Below are positions 31,849 to 40,165 of a stretch of DNA of 40,990 nucleotides, piece after piece. Each line of letters starts with the position of its first letter. Positions within the stretch are counted from its first letter, which is position 1. The DNA lies in NCBI GenBank assembly GCA_947624235.1, contig CANQJK010000009.1, positions 1 to 40,990 on the forward strand, read 5' to 3'. Made by a program: the position numbers and the translations under genes. The notes beneath the pieces are model-generated. The model had not been told where the DNA came from. It made no database searches and worked only from the letters and a program-made list of their open reading frames with translations. The DNA is from an uncultured Clostridia bacterium. Its GTDB lineage: Bacteria > Bacillota > Clostridia > Christensenellales > CAG-314.

Positions 31849-33330
31849 ATGAATTTAAGCAAGTCGAAATATTGTCAATTTGTTCAATGTCCCAAAAAAC
31901 TTTGGCTCAGTTGCCACAAGATGCAAGAAGCCAAGGTGAGCGCGGACGTTCAAAGGCGTCTTGCCGAGGGCAACGAAGTGGGCAAACTTGCGCGCGGATT
32001 GTTTGGCAGATACACAGATGTCACCGTCGAACGCAACGGCAGGTTGGACTATCCCGCCATGTTGCAAAAGACCAAGGAAGCGCTTGTTGACCAACAAAAC
32101 ATTTGCGAAGCGTCGTTTTGTCACAACGGGTGCTACTGTCAGGTGGACATTTTGCACAAAACAGATAACGGTTACGAAATTTACGAAGTTAAAAGCGCCA
32201 ACGGCGTCAAAAAAATAAATTATCGCGATGTGGCGTTTCAACGTCAGGTTTTGATGGATTGCGGTGTGCCCGTTTGTGGCGTATATTTGGTGCACCTCAA
32301 CAGAAATTATCGCAGGCAGGGCGATCTGGACGTTAGTTTTGGCGGACTGTTTGAGTGCACGGAGGAGTTGTCTGCCACGCTCGAACGCATGCAAAAGGCG
32401 GTCGTGCGGGAAATTGCCTCAGCCAAGGCGACTATGCAGGACACGACGGAGCCACAAACGCATTTTTGTTCGGAGTGTGCCTATTGTGAGTTTTTCGACT
32501 ACTGCACAAAGGACTTGCCCGAGCCGTCGGTGGCGGAACTTGCGGAATGTCCCCAAAAATGGGAGTACCTTAACGACGGAATTTATACCATGCAACAGCT
32601 ACTCGATAGCGGTATGCCGTTATCGGACAAAGTCCGCCAACAAGCGGAATTTGCATGTTACGACCTTCCGCCCGTAATAGACAAATACAAGATAAGGCGG
32701 TTTTTGTCTACGCTTTGGTATCCGCTTTGTTTTTTGGATTTTGAAACAATGCAATCGTCGCTTCCGCCCTTCGACGGTACGCATACCTATCAACAAATTC
32801 CCTTTCAATACTCTTTGCACGTCATTGCAAAGGAGGGCGCGACGCTCGAACACAAGGAGTTTCTTGCCGAACCCAACGGCGATCCCCGTCGCGCGCTGGC
32901 GGAGCAGTTGACAAGGGACATACTGCGCGGGGCTTGCGTTGTCGCATACAACATGACGTTTGAACGATCGGTGCTTGCCGAACTCGCAGAACAATTTCCC
33001 GACCTTGCGTCACAACTTTTAGAATACAGCGAAAACGCTCGGGACATCATGTCGCCGTTTCACGAGCGCGCGTATTACGATCGGGCTATGCGTGGCAGTT
33101 ATTCGTTAAAATACGTTACGCCTGCGCTTTTCCCCGACGAAAAGGAGGCGGACTACCGCAATTTGGAGGGCGTGCACAACGGTAGCGAGGCAATGGACGT
33201 CTTTCCGCGAATGAAATATATGACGGCGGAAGAGTTGCAAAACGCGCGTCGGCAACTGTTGATCTATTGCGGATACGACACGCTTAACACCGTGAAAATC
33301 TGGCAAGAACTAGTGCGGTTGAGCAAATAA
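31849..33330 (+). CDS. DUF2779 protein: Cas4-like nuclease fused to DEDD exonuclease
   Basis: 493 aa. Residues 1-220 look Cas4-like: Cys14 (possibly with Cys9) near the N-terminus and Cys207/210/213/219 could hold an Fe-S cluster, while Asp100 and E113-x-K115 ('YEIYEVKSA') form a PD-(D/E)XK site. Residues about 290-490 are DUF2779, a DnaQ-like fold: DFE (297-299), 'VVAYNMTFE', an RDIMSPF segment and 'YCGYDT'. Together it is a predicted DNA/RNA-processing enzyme with two nuclease sites. The start at 31849 has AAGGAG 7 nt upstream. It is followed after 23 nt by the HTH gene, likely an operon. Biological role unknown; context suggests genome defence or repair. Confidence 0.88.
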   Translation: MNLSKSKYCQFVQCPKKLWLSCHKMQEAKVSADVQRRLAEGNEVGKLARGLFGRYTDVTVERNGRLDYPAMLQKTKEALVDQQNICEASFCHNGCYCQVDILHKTDNGYEIYEVKSANGVKKINYRDVAFQRQVLMDCGVPVCGVYLVHLNRNYRRQGDLDVSFGGLFECTEELSATLERMQKAVVREIASAKATMQDTTEPQTHFCSECAYCEFFDYCTKDLPEPSVAELAECPQKWEYLNDGIYTMQQLLDSGMPLSDKVRQQAEFACYDLPPVIDKYKIRRFLSTLWYPLCFLDFETMQSSLPPFDGTHTYQQIPFQYSLHVIAKEGATLEHKEFLAEPNGDPRRALAEQLTRDILRGACVVAYNMTFERSVLAELAEQFPDLASQLLEYSENARDIMSPFHERAYYDRAMRGSYSLKYVTPALFPDEKEADYRNLEGVHNGSEAMDVFPRMKYMTAEELQNARRQLLIYCGYDTLNTVKIWQELVRLSK

Positions 33331-33353
33331 AAATTAGAGGAGGATCACACACA

Positions 33354-33815
33354 ATGAACAAACAAGAGGAAAGATACTGGAAAGAACTCAAAAAAATGGC
33401 GGGGTTTGATCAGGAAATGATGGAAAAGTTTGTTGAAGAAGACAAACGATTGGCACGGGAATTTGAACAAAAAGTAAGGGCAAACGGCACTCACTGGCCG
33501 GAGAATTTTTTGCGAGCCGCCCTTGACTTGAAAAGTTTAGAGCTCAAAGACAATGTGGACGGAAAAAGTATCGACGAAACAATATCTGAATTGGTGGATA
33601 AAATGCCGTCGCGCAGGGCTACCGCGGTCAGAATGTTTTTCAAGGAAGAAAAAAGTCTCCAAGAAATCGGCGAGGAGTTGGACACTGTTTTTTGGAATGT
33701 CCGCGTCATTTTGAAGCAGGCATGCAGATACATTGTTCAGCCCATTCGCCTCTTCCGCTACAAAAACTATATCGTAAGTATGGAACGCAACGAAACGGAA
33801 GACGACGATTTTTGA
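33354..33815 (+). CDS. Sigma-70 region 4-like HTH protein
   Basis: 153 aa. The N-terminal half is a charged helical region; residues about 80-130 ('LVDKMPSRRATAVRMFFKEE' followed by 'SLQEIGEELDTVFWNVRVIL') have the shape of a sigma factor region 4 HTH, as in DUF1492-type or phage late-gene regulators. No region 2 is present, so it is not a complete sigma factor. AGGAGG lies 9 nt before the ATG. Co-directional with and 23 nt behind the DUF2779 gene; a 255-bp gap with a new promoter follows. It may regulate the downstream nuclease cluster; that is inference. Confidence 0.72.
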   Translation: MNKQEERYWKELKKMAGFDQEMMEKFVEEDKRLAREFEQKVRANGTHWPENFLRAALDLKSLELKDNVDGKSIDETISELVDKMPSRRATAVRMFFKEEKSLQEIGEELDTVFWNVRVILKQACRYIVQPIRLFRYKNYIVSMERNETEDDDF

Positions 33816-33981
33816 TTGGCAGTTGCGAAAGGTTGCTTGACGACAGCGGTGCAACGGCATTGTGCAGAAGAGTTTGCGACAACGGGGTTGGCAGAGATAT
33901 TCAAAACAACGTGTAGCGACCAAAACATAAACGTTGTCAAAATTCGGCGAAATATTGTGCGTATTGACAAATAACAGCATA

Positions 33982-34011
33982 TTGACAATTCAATGCGGGG
34001 GGGGGTATAAT
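33982..34011 (+). promoter_or_regulatory. Promoter with a G9 homopolymer in its spacer
   Basis: TTGACA (33982-33987) and TATAAT (34006-34011) are both perfect, separated by 18 bp of which nine consecutive bases are G (33997-34005), ending directly at the -10 box. Gain or loss of G's would shift the spacing between 17 and 19 and change promoter strength. A second TTGACA lies 19 nt further upstream. Confidence 0.88.
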
Positions 34012-34070
34012 GATTTAGTATATACTAATGTGCAACTAAAAAGTCAGAAATTTAACAGGAGGAAACACAT

Positions 34071-35366
34071 ATGGCAAAAAAAACTACAATTCAGCAACAA
34101 CTTCAACAGTTAGAAAAAGCATTGCCCGGCATCGAAAAAAAGCAAAACAAGGATATAAACTTCTTTGAGGCGGTGGGAATGTCCAATCAAGAAATACGTC
34201 ATTCTGCGTTTTTTGCGTGGCTGTTTCAGTCTACCGCCTCGCATGATCTGAAAAACAACGTGCTCAGGATCTTTTTTGAACGATTGTATAATTACGAGAA
34301 TAACAAGAGGATTTTGGACAAAATCGAAATCGATGGCAACGAAATCGGCAACATGCCCGATCCGTCCCAAGCGTTCGTCGATCTTGTCAAGGGCGATACG
34401 GTGGTCGAAAAGGAGATCCATCATATAGATATTCTCGTAAGGGTGCCCGAAACCAAAACGCTGGTGGTAATCGAAAACAAAGTCGATACCACAACACACG
34501 ACAATCAGCTCGAGCGTTACAGCGATATCGTCGATAAAGAATTTCACGATTACAAAAGAGTATTTGTGTATATGACGTTGCAAGGCGAAGATCCGATCAA
34601 CCGCGGGGCGGGCGCCAATCGGCAAATCAACTTGCGTTACTGCAAATTTACATACGGCGAGTTTCTGAAAGTGTTGGAAAAAGTGATGCCGACAGGAAAC
34701 AGCAACAAAGAAAGAAAAGTAAAATTTATTTTGGAGGATTATATAAAAATGTGCAAAAAAACTCTGTTTCATGACAACCCGGGAGTTTACGATCAATGCG
34801 AACAAGTCGTTAAAGACCACGCAGATGCGGTAGAGGCTATCAAGGCATATCTCCAATCGGCAACTAACGACAAAGTGCTGGAAAAATGCAAAAGCACACT
34901 TGGCGCCGTGCCTGAACCCAAAGGTAGCAACATGTTTTTCACTCCGGAAATGAGAGCTATATTTGAACGCATGGGCGAGCCTTATGATAAGAAAATGTTC
35001 CACATTGTTTTGATTAAGGACGCCAAGAATGGTTGGGTGCTGAGAATAGAGCTGGAACTTCCGAGCGCCAAGAGCAGTAAAAAGCTACAAGAAATGTACA
35101 AGGATGCTTATCAGCCATCCACATTTTCTCCCACGCAACAAAAAATCATAGAGGCCCTTGCGACGGAAGGTTTGGTCAGAGAAAACCACACAGACAGAAG
35201 CGTCGGCATCGTGTATCAGGATGGCTCTACGACATTTACTCTTTTGAGTAATCAAGAAAAGATGGACCCGTTTGATAGTCAGCACACACAAGATCTTTTG
35301 AATGCCCGCCTTGGTAAATTTGCCCAAACGCTCCAAAGGGTGCACGATGTTCTTAAAAGACTGTGA
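34071..35366 (+). CDS. PD-(D/E)XK nuclease superfamily protein
   Basis: 431 aa. The family hallmarks of the PDDEXK_4 group are visible: 'EIRHSAFFAWLFQ' near residue 41, 'IDILVRV' with Asp120, 'LVVIENKVDT' with E135-N-K137, then 'DNQLERYSDIV', a helix carrying the conserved Gln. The C-terminal 200 residues are alpha/beta with no recognised domain. AGGAGG lies 8 nt before the ATG. It is the first gene behind the G9-containing promoter, and the next gene begins inside its last codons, so it leads a six-gene cluster ending with kptA. Such nucleases are common in defence islands; the target is unknown. Confidence 0.85.
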   Translation: MAKKTTIQQQLQQLEKALPGIEKKQNKDINFFEAVGMSNQEIRHSAFFAWLFQSTASHDLKNNVLRIFFERLYNYENNKRILDKIEIDGNEIGNMPDPSQAFVDLVKGDTVVEKEIHHIDILVRVPETKTLVVIENKVDTTTHDNQLERYSDIVDKEFHDYKRVFVYMTLQGEDPINRGAGANRQINLRYCKFTYGEFLKVLEKVMPTGNSNKERKVKFILEDYIKMCKKTLFHDNPGVYDQCEQVVKDHADAVEAIKAYLQSATNDKVLEKCKSTLGAVPEPKGSNMFFTPEMRAIFERMGEPYDKKMFHIVLIKDAKNGWVLRIELELPSAKSSKKLQEMYKDAYQPSTFSPTQQKIIEALATEGLVRENHTDRSVGIVYQDGSTTFTLLSNQEKMDPFDSQHTQDLLNARLGKFAQTLQRVHDVLKRL

Positions 35367-36276
35367 TATGGACGAAGATCCTGAAAAACAGTCCCACGAC
35401 GTAGTTCGCACAAAAAAGAGAATATTTGTCTGCGTTCAAGACGTCGCGCCCGCTCCGTGCACAATTTATGCTGTCAGCGAGGACGAAAAACACCTTTTTC
35501 GCAGGGAAGTCGAGCGAACAGATTGCTTCAAAAATCTGATGAATGGCGACAAAGACTTCCCCGCGATGCGGGCGTTTGCCGAGTTCGAACGGTTTTGCGT
35601 TGACGAGTGCGGTTTGATCGATCCTAACGACGAGGTGATCTTTACAAACTGTCCCGACCTCGATTTGCACGATGTTTTCAGTTACGTCGCTTGGCAACTC
35701 GGCGGTGTGCCGTGGGCGGTGGTAAAGTTTGTTGAGTCAAGATACAAACACGAAACAACGCACCTTGCCTCGCCTTTGAGTTTTGAACAATTTGTTCTGT
35801 CTTGCGACATCGACCTTGCCGAGCCGTATGCCACCAAACACCTTTACGCCGAGTACCTACGGCTTATCCACAAGGACGGCTACACTCCGCAGGAGCTTGA
35901 TCGCATGGAGGCATGTGTCGTCCATCACATACACGAGGCGTATTTGTCGGACGGTTCCAATTTGGACGCGATCTGTGCCATTGCCCATGTATGCGTCGGG
36001 GCATATCTCAGCGATAACGCGCGATTTTTGCGCTTGGTGGAGTGGATCGTGTCCGACTTTAACAGGCGACGGTGCAAGAGGCGACGATCTGCTCTTGCGG
36101 ACATTTTGATCTTTATTGCAGATGAGGTTGCAGATCACGGTTATATCGACTACGACGTCGTTGCCACCGAAGAAAGCAAACCGCCGTTGGAGCGGTCGGA
36201 GTACGCCATTTTCAGGGCGGTCGCGCCCGACAAACTTAAAACGATAAAAAATATATTGGAGGAATATGACAAATGA
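35347..36276 (+). CDS. Conserved-looking hypothetical protein 1 of the nuclease-KptA cluster
   Basis: 309 aa, soluble, Cys/His-containing. The ATG at 35347 is chosen because AAAGGG stands 6 nt upstream; it overlaps the nuclease gene by 20 nt. An internal ATG at 35368, just past the nuclease stop, is an alternative. An N-terminal alpha/beta part ('RIFVCVQDVAPAPCTIYAV', 'DEVIFTNCPDLDLHDVFSYV') is followed by a mostly helical region with a basic RRRCKRRRS stretch near residue 255. I recognise no family. It overlaps the next gene by 4 nt (ATGA). Confidence 0.75.
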   Translation: MFLKDCDMDEDPEKQSHDVVRTKKRIFVCVQDVAPAPCTIYAVSEDEKHLFRREVERTDCFKNLMNGDKDFPAMRAFAEFERFCVDECGLIDPNDEVIFTNCPDLDLHDVFSYVAWQLGGVPWAVVKFVESRYKHETTHLASPLSFEQFVLSCDIDLAEPYATKHLYAEYLRLIHKDGYTPQELDRMEACVVHHIHEAYLSDGSNLDAICAIAHVCVGAYLSDNARFLRLVEWIVSDFNRRRCKRRRSALADILIFIADEVADHGYIDYDVVATEESKPPLERSEYAIFRAVAPDKLKTIKNILEEYDK

Positions 36277-36989
36277 ACGAATTTGACGAATTTATCGTAG
36301 AACATTTCTGTGGCGGAGCGCTTCTGTCACACATGCGGACGTTGACGAGCAAAGCAGAGCTTTCTCCCGAAGAGGCGCTGTTTTTGGTGCACAAGTGCCA
36401 CTTTGTTACGTTAGAAGAAAAACACAAGGCATACCGAATGTTGATCGAACGTTATCCGCATCACGTTTTGCGCGTAAAGGAAAGTTATGCCGAAGAACCC
36501 TTGCCTTTGGGCATGGCGATTGACGGCGGTGTGACTCTCGAAGCGTATTTGCGATGGTGGATGTTTTATGAGGACAAATTAGAACAAGATTTCCTCGCAG
36601 TGCAGGAAAACGAGATGATCTTTGAGGCGGACAGTTTCGAGCGTTATGACGGTTTTACCGTCAGTTGGCGAAATTGGCAGGTCGTACCCTATCACACGTT
36701 AGACGATTGCTTGCGTTCGTGCCAATCTCGCGGATCGGATCCGACTTGGGAACCTCGACTTTATGGAATTGACGACATGCGCATAGCCTTCGGACTGTCC
36801 ACGTTCAAAATCGTCAAAAGAAAATTCGGGTTTAACTATTACATTACCGCAGAAACAAATTGGAAAGGGGAAGTCGTCAAAATATACGACACAAGGTATT
36901 CTCACTATTTTTACAAATTGCAAATAGACTTGGGCATAGAGGACGACAAACTCGAACCCTCCGACGGCTTCAACCAATATGTTCAATAA
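36273..36989 (+). CDS. Hypothetical protein 2 of the nuclease-KptA cluster
   Basis: 238 aa, soluble, rich in aromatic residues (W, Y, F), with no signal peptide or membrane segment. The first 80 residues are helical, the middle has 'LRWWMFYEDKLEQDFL', and the C-terminal half reads as beta-rich. No motif is recognised. Translation is coupled to the preceding gene by an ATGA overlap, with GGAGG 13 nt before the start. The next gene starts 39 nt after its stop. Confidence 0.75.
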   Translation: MNEFDEFIVEHFCGGALLSHMRTLTSKAELSPEEALFLVHKCHFVTLEEKHKAYRMLIERYPHHVLRVKESYAEEPLPLGMAIDGGVTLEAYLRWWMFYEDKLEQDFLAVQENEMIFEADSFERYDGFTVSWRNWQVVPYHTLDDCLRSCQSRGSDPTWEPRLYGIDDMRIAFGLSTFKIVKRKFGFNYYITAETNWKGEVVKIYDTRYSHYFYKLQIDLGIEDDKLEPSDGFNQYVQ

Positions 36990-37028
36990 ATTTTGCTTGT
37001 TAAATTTGAAAAAACGTATCGATAAACT

Positions 37029-37451
37029 ATGTTTGAAGCGTTGACTGGGCGACCGACGGACGCCCAACAGCCTCTTTCTCGCGGAATTTTTTGGGTGGTG
37101 GCAGATTCGGAAAGCGAACTGGACGTCGCGCATATCGTTGCTTTTGCCAAACCTTGCGACGAATGCGGTGCATTTTTTGACGCCGACGGGCTGAGTTCTG
37201 CCGACGGAACGGACTACAATCACAAGGCGACTTGGTCAACACTGCCCAAAAACACTACGCACGGCAAATCGTTCGACTACTATCCGCGGGGCAGAGTGGA
37301 AATTCGTGGCGGAAAAGCGACGGTGTGGTTAAACGAAAACATATTGCCGTTGTCCGACGAGATCGTCCGCTTGTTCGGGCTGGAAGGCGTTGCGGTGAGA
37401 GTGCGCGTTGACGGAAGCCGACACTACAAGTGTCACTTTGACAAAACATGA
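37029..37451 (+). CDS. Hypothetical protein 3 of the nuclease-KptA cluster
   Basis: 140 aa, acidic. A single CDEC pair near residue 43 and a C-terminal 'YKCHF' could be metal ligands, but the set is incomplete. The C-terminal half looks beta-rich ('GRVEIRGGKATVWLNENILPL'). The ATG at 37029 lacks a clear ribosome site. I recognise no family; codon use matches its neighbours, so it is probably real. Confidence 0.6.
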   Translation: MFEALTGRPTDAQQPLSRGIFWVVADSESELDVAHIVAFAKPCDECGAFFDADGLSSADGTDYNHKATWSTLPKNTTHGKSFDYYPRGRVEIRGGKATVWLNENILPLSDEIVRLFGLEGVAVRVRVDGSRHYKCHFDKT

Positions 37452-37498
37452 GCGCGCCTGTTTAATACGAAAAAAGCGTGATAGCAACAAACAAAGCA

Positions 37499-38347
37499 AT
37501 GTCAGTAAAAACACACAAAACGAGACAAGTTGATAGCAGTGTAGCCACTGTCGGGCGATTTTACGAAAAGGACGGCAACCGCGTAGGAGAACCTATCAAA
37601 GTTCAAATTGTCGGGGACGTTTTTCCGCCCCATGTTCGCATTTTGCGGAAAAGTGACGGTGTGCAAGCGTGCGTCAGGCTGGACAAGGCGCAATATTTTC
37701 CGTCAAGATGGCACGTGCAAAGGTTGACGGACGAGCAGGTAGACGGATTGATAGAGTTCTTTCGTTCGCCGTCGGATTTTTCCGCGGTTCGACTTGACGG
37801 AACAACATACAAATTGAAAACCATGTGGGACTACACGATAGTTGCTTGGAACCGCGAATGCGACGATGTTTGTATGCGTTTTGCGTTGCAACGCGATAGC
37901 GACGGTTACTTGGCGTCTCAAATGCCCGATTACACAAAGCTAAATCAAAGTTTGTCGTCGGCAAAAATAACCTACGACGACATCGATACATGCGAATTGG
38001 CTCGCGTTGCCAAAGAAGACACGGGCTTGATGTACGATTTGATGCTGGACAGTTTGGGCAAAGACAGGCGCGACGTGCCTCCGCACATATTTGTTTGTGT
38101 GGGCGATGAGCTTGTCCCGTTACCGTTGTCGTCAAATGCGGAAGAGTCGGGCGCTAACGATCCAAACGGATTTGCCTGTGTGAGAAAGTACGTTCGGGCA
38201 TATCAGTCGGTGTTGTTGGCGCATCACAACAAACTTTTGACGGACAGGCAGGCGCTTGATTTGCTTGGAGATATTGAGACGGCGGATAGCGAATTGGTAA
38301 ACTCGACGCTTCGCAAAGTAAACGCAACGGCAAAAAAATATGATTGA
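37499..38347 (+). CDS. Hypothetical protein 4 of the nuclease-KptA cluster
   Basis: 282 aa from the ATG at 37499; a GTG at 37478 in the same frame is an alternative start, and neither has a good ribosome site. The N-terminal part 'FPPHVRILRKSDGVQACVRL' followed by 'RLTDEQVDGLIEFF' has a strand-strand-helix look reminiscent of small DUF4160-type domains, but the match is weak. The rest is mixed alpha/beta without motif. Its stop overlaps the kptA start by 8 nt, so the two are translationally coupled. Confidence 0.7.
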   Translation: MSVKTHKTRQVDSSVATVGRFYEKDGNRVGEPIKVQIVGDVFPPHVRILRKSDGVQACVRLDKAQYFPSRWHVQRLTDEQVDGLIEFFRSPSDFSAVRLDGTTYKLKTMWDYTIVAWNRECDDVCMRFALQRDSDGYLASQMPDYTKLNQSLSSAKITYDDIDTCELARVAKEDTGLMYDLMLDSLGKDRRDVPPHIFVCVGDELVPLPLSSNAEESGANDPNGFACVRKYVRAYQSVLLAHHNKLLTDRQALDLLGDIETADSELVNSTLRKVNATAKKYD

Positions 38348-39206
38348 CGGCAAATACCTATCTTATATATTGCGCCACGCTCCTTCTGTGGCAAACGTCG
38401 AGTTGGACGGCAACGGATATGTCGCCGTGGACAAACTTATTGACGGAATAAAACAAACGGGCAGAGACGTCGACTTGACAGATTTGGAACGGATCGTCGC
38501 CCATGACGGCAAACATCGCTTCTCTTTCAACGAGGACCACACCAAAATCAGGGCAAATTACGGTCATTCGGTAGCGGTAGACTTGCAACTGCAAGCTATC
38601 GCGCCTCCCGCATTTCTCTACCACGGCACGGCAAATAAGTTTTTGGAACGCATAGCGACGGAAGGGATCAAAAAGCAGTCGCGCAACTTTGTTCATCTTT
38701 CCGACGATCCGCAGATGGCGTTGGCGGTGGGCGCAAGGCACGGACGAGCGGAGGTTTTGAATGTTGTCGCGCGCGAAATGCACGACGACGGGTTTTCCTT
38801 CTATCTTTCCGAAAGCGGTGTGTGGTTGACGGAGTTTGTTCCGTCGCGGTACATTTTTCAGACGGACGAGGCGATGTCGGACGATTGCAAAGTCCTACCG
38901 TTTGAAATGTCGCGTTTGGAGACCAAGCGCACGGGCGTTAATGGGACGATTTGGGTTTACGACACGGGCAAGCCAATTGAACCGAGTAGATACCGAATAA
39001 TATACGAACACGCCGACGCGAGATTTTTTGTGTATTTTGGCGGAGTTTTCCCGGTGGTGCAAGGACAAAGCGCCCTTGTTCCAAGTTTGTCGCGCGTTGT
39101 CAAGTGGATCGGACAAAACAAAAATATCCTGCTCAAACTTTACAGCGGGGACGGTTGCGATATCGTTGAATTTTTCAGGGAAATGCAACCCGTCCTCACC
39201 CACTGA
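38340..39206 (+). CDS. kptA: RNA 2'-phosphotransferase (KptA/Tpt1) with extra C-terminal domain
   Basis: 288 aa; ordinary KptA is about 180-200. Residues 1-175 match the family closely: 'LSYILRHAP' (R12-H13), 'HRFSFNEDHTKIRANYGHSV' (R71), 'LYHGTANKFLERI', 'HLSDDPQMALAVGARHG' (R133) and 'FYLSESGVWLT'. The known Arg-His-Arg-Arg active-site set is therefore in place. The enzyme moves an internal RNA 2'-phosphate to NAD+. Residues about 185-288 form an additional beta-rich domain I do not recognise, with 'RYRIIYEHADARFFVYFGG'. It is the last gene of the cluster, coupled to the gene before. A terminator lies 135 nt downstream. Confidence 0.93.
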   Translation: MIDGKYLSYILRHAPSVANVELDGNGYVAVDKLIDGIKQTGRDVDLTDLERIVAHDGKHRFSFNEDHTKIRANYGHSVAVDLQLQAIAPPAFLYHGTANKFLERIATEGIKKQSRNFVHLSDDPQMALAVGARHGRAEVLNVVAREMHDDGFSFYLSESGVWLTEFVPSRYIFQTDEAMSDDCKVLPFEMSRLETKRTGVNGTIWVYDTGKPIEPSRYRIIYEHADARFFVYFGGVFPVVQGQSALVPSLSRVVKWIGQNKNILLKLYSGDGCDIVEFFREMQPVLTH

Positions 39207-39332
39207 AAGCAAAAATTTTCGCACATTGACCTTTGCGAAAATTGCGCAAAAAAATGACGAAGAAAGGCAAAAAACGCACAATGGGGTAAAAAAAACAGAA
39301 AACAAGAACCCCAAAACAATCGCTTTTGACCA

Positions 39333-39380
39333 CCCCCCCCGATCTCAACCGAACCAACATATGGTTCTGTTGAGATTTTT
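39333..39380 (+). terminator. Terminator preceded by a C8 homopolymer
   Basis: ATCTCAAC-C-GAACCA (39342-39356) pairs with TGGTTC-T-GTTGAGAT (39362-39376), then T's to 39380. Eight consecutive C's (39333-39340) sit directly at the foot of the stem. Confidence 0.88.
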
Positions 39381-39432
39381 CATAGTTGCCCGCATGACAT
39401 CTCAATTGAAACGAACTTTTATTTATTTATAC

Positions 39433-39461
39433 TTGCGCATATTAGTTGAATTTGTTATAAT
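39433..39461 (+). promoter_or_regulatory. Promoter upstream of the small membrane proteins
   Basis: TTGCGC (39433-39438), 17-bp spacer, TATAAT (39456-39461). It leaves a roughly 165-nt leader without a recognised fold. The stretch 39207-39332 shows no gene. Confidence 0.65.
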
Positions 39462-39633
39462 AATTATGTTTAACAATCTCTTAATACACATGTGAGAGAC
39501 GGTATTGATAATTCGAAAGAGTTTGGCGCTTTTTGTATTGGTGCAAATTTGTAAGTGGATATTGGCGCAACTTGTTCGATGAGATTTGGCAAGTGGTTGT
39601 AAGGGCTTGACCGATATTTGTGGGTATTGATGT

Positions 39634-39921
39634 ATGTGGCAAAAAAAGATGGCGATTTTTCTGATCATAATGTCCGTTATCGTGGGTATCTGCGGGATTT
39701 TTATGAATAAAATTTACGACATTTCAAGAATAGGCACTGTGGCGGGCGTCATGTTTACTGTTTTAAGCATGACGGATCTGACGATTGCTATATTTTTGCT
39801 TGGCAGATACATGGAGATACAAAACAAACAAGGAAGCAAAGTGGTTAATATCATAGGCTTTTTCGTTGGTGCCATTACAATTGTTTCTACTATCGTTGAT
39901 TTAGTACAATGGAGGATTTAG
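39634..39921 (+). CDS. Small membrane protein, 95 aa
   Basis: Three hydrophobic segments ('MAIFLIIMSVIVGICGIFM', 'VAGVMFTVLSMTDLTIAIFL', 'IIGFFVGAITIVSTIVDLV') and short polar ends. The ATG at 39634 has no good ribosome site; one at 39649 is possible. Function unknown. The next gene's ribosome site overlaps its last codons. Base composition is more AT-rich than the metabolic genes to the left. Confidence 0.65.
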   Translation: MWQKKMAIFLIIMSVIVGICGIFMNKIYDISRIGTVAGVMFTVLSMTDLTIAIFLLGRYMEIQNKQGSKVVNIIGFFVGAITIVSTIVDLVQWRI

Positions 39922-39923
39922 CC

Positions 39924-40103
39924 ATGAAACCACATCAAATAATAGCCGTTGCAACAATGATTTTATGCGCAATATGTATGCTTGTTATTGGTATCGCATA
40001 CAATTTTTGGAACGAAGCGTGGTACTGGATAATATTCGTTATCTTGTTCTTATTGCACGCCATTCCATTGTTCTTTAATTCCAAATTCACTGATAGAAAA
40101 TGA
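39924..40103 (+). CDS. Small membrane protein, 59 aa
   Basis: Two hydrophobic segments. The ATG at 39924 is chosen because GGAGG lies 8 nt upstream. It begins 2 nt after the preceding gene, so it forms a pair with it. Function unknown. Confidence 0.7.
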   Translation: MKPHQIIAVATMILCAICMLVIGIAYNFWNEAWYWIIFVILFLLHAIPLFFNSKFTDRK

Positions 40104-40120
40104 ACTCCAAGTTGGACTTA

Positions 40121-40129
40121 TGGTATAAA
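40121..40129 (+). promoter_or_regulatory. Extended -10 promoter before the 227-aa membrane protein
   Basis: TGG followed by TATAAA (40124-40129); the -35 region is poor. Transcription would start near 40136. Confidence 0.5.
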
Positions 40130-40148
40130 AAATCACTCTTATTAAAAT

Positions 40149-40157
40149 GGGGGGGGG
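40149..40157 (+). repeat. G9 homopolymer in the 5' UTR/ribosome site of the next gene
   Basis: Nine G's, 8 nt before the ATG at 40166. No other Shine-Dalgarno is present, so the tract itself must serve as ribosome site, and its length would set the spacing. Confidence 0.9.
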
Positions 40158-40165
40158 ACGATTAA

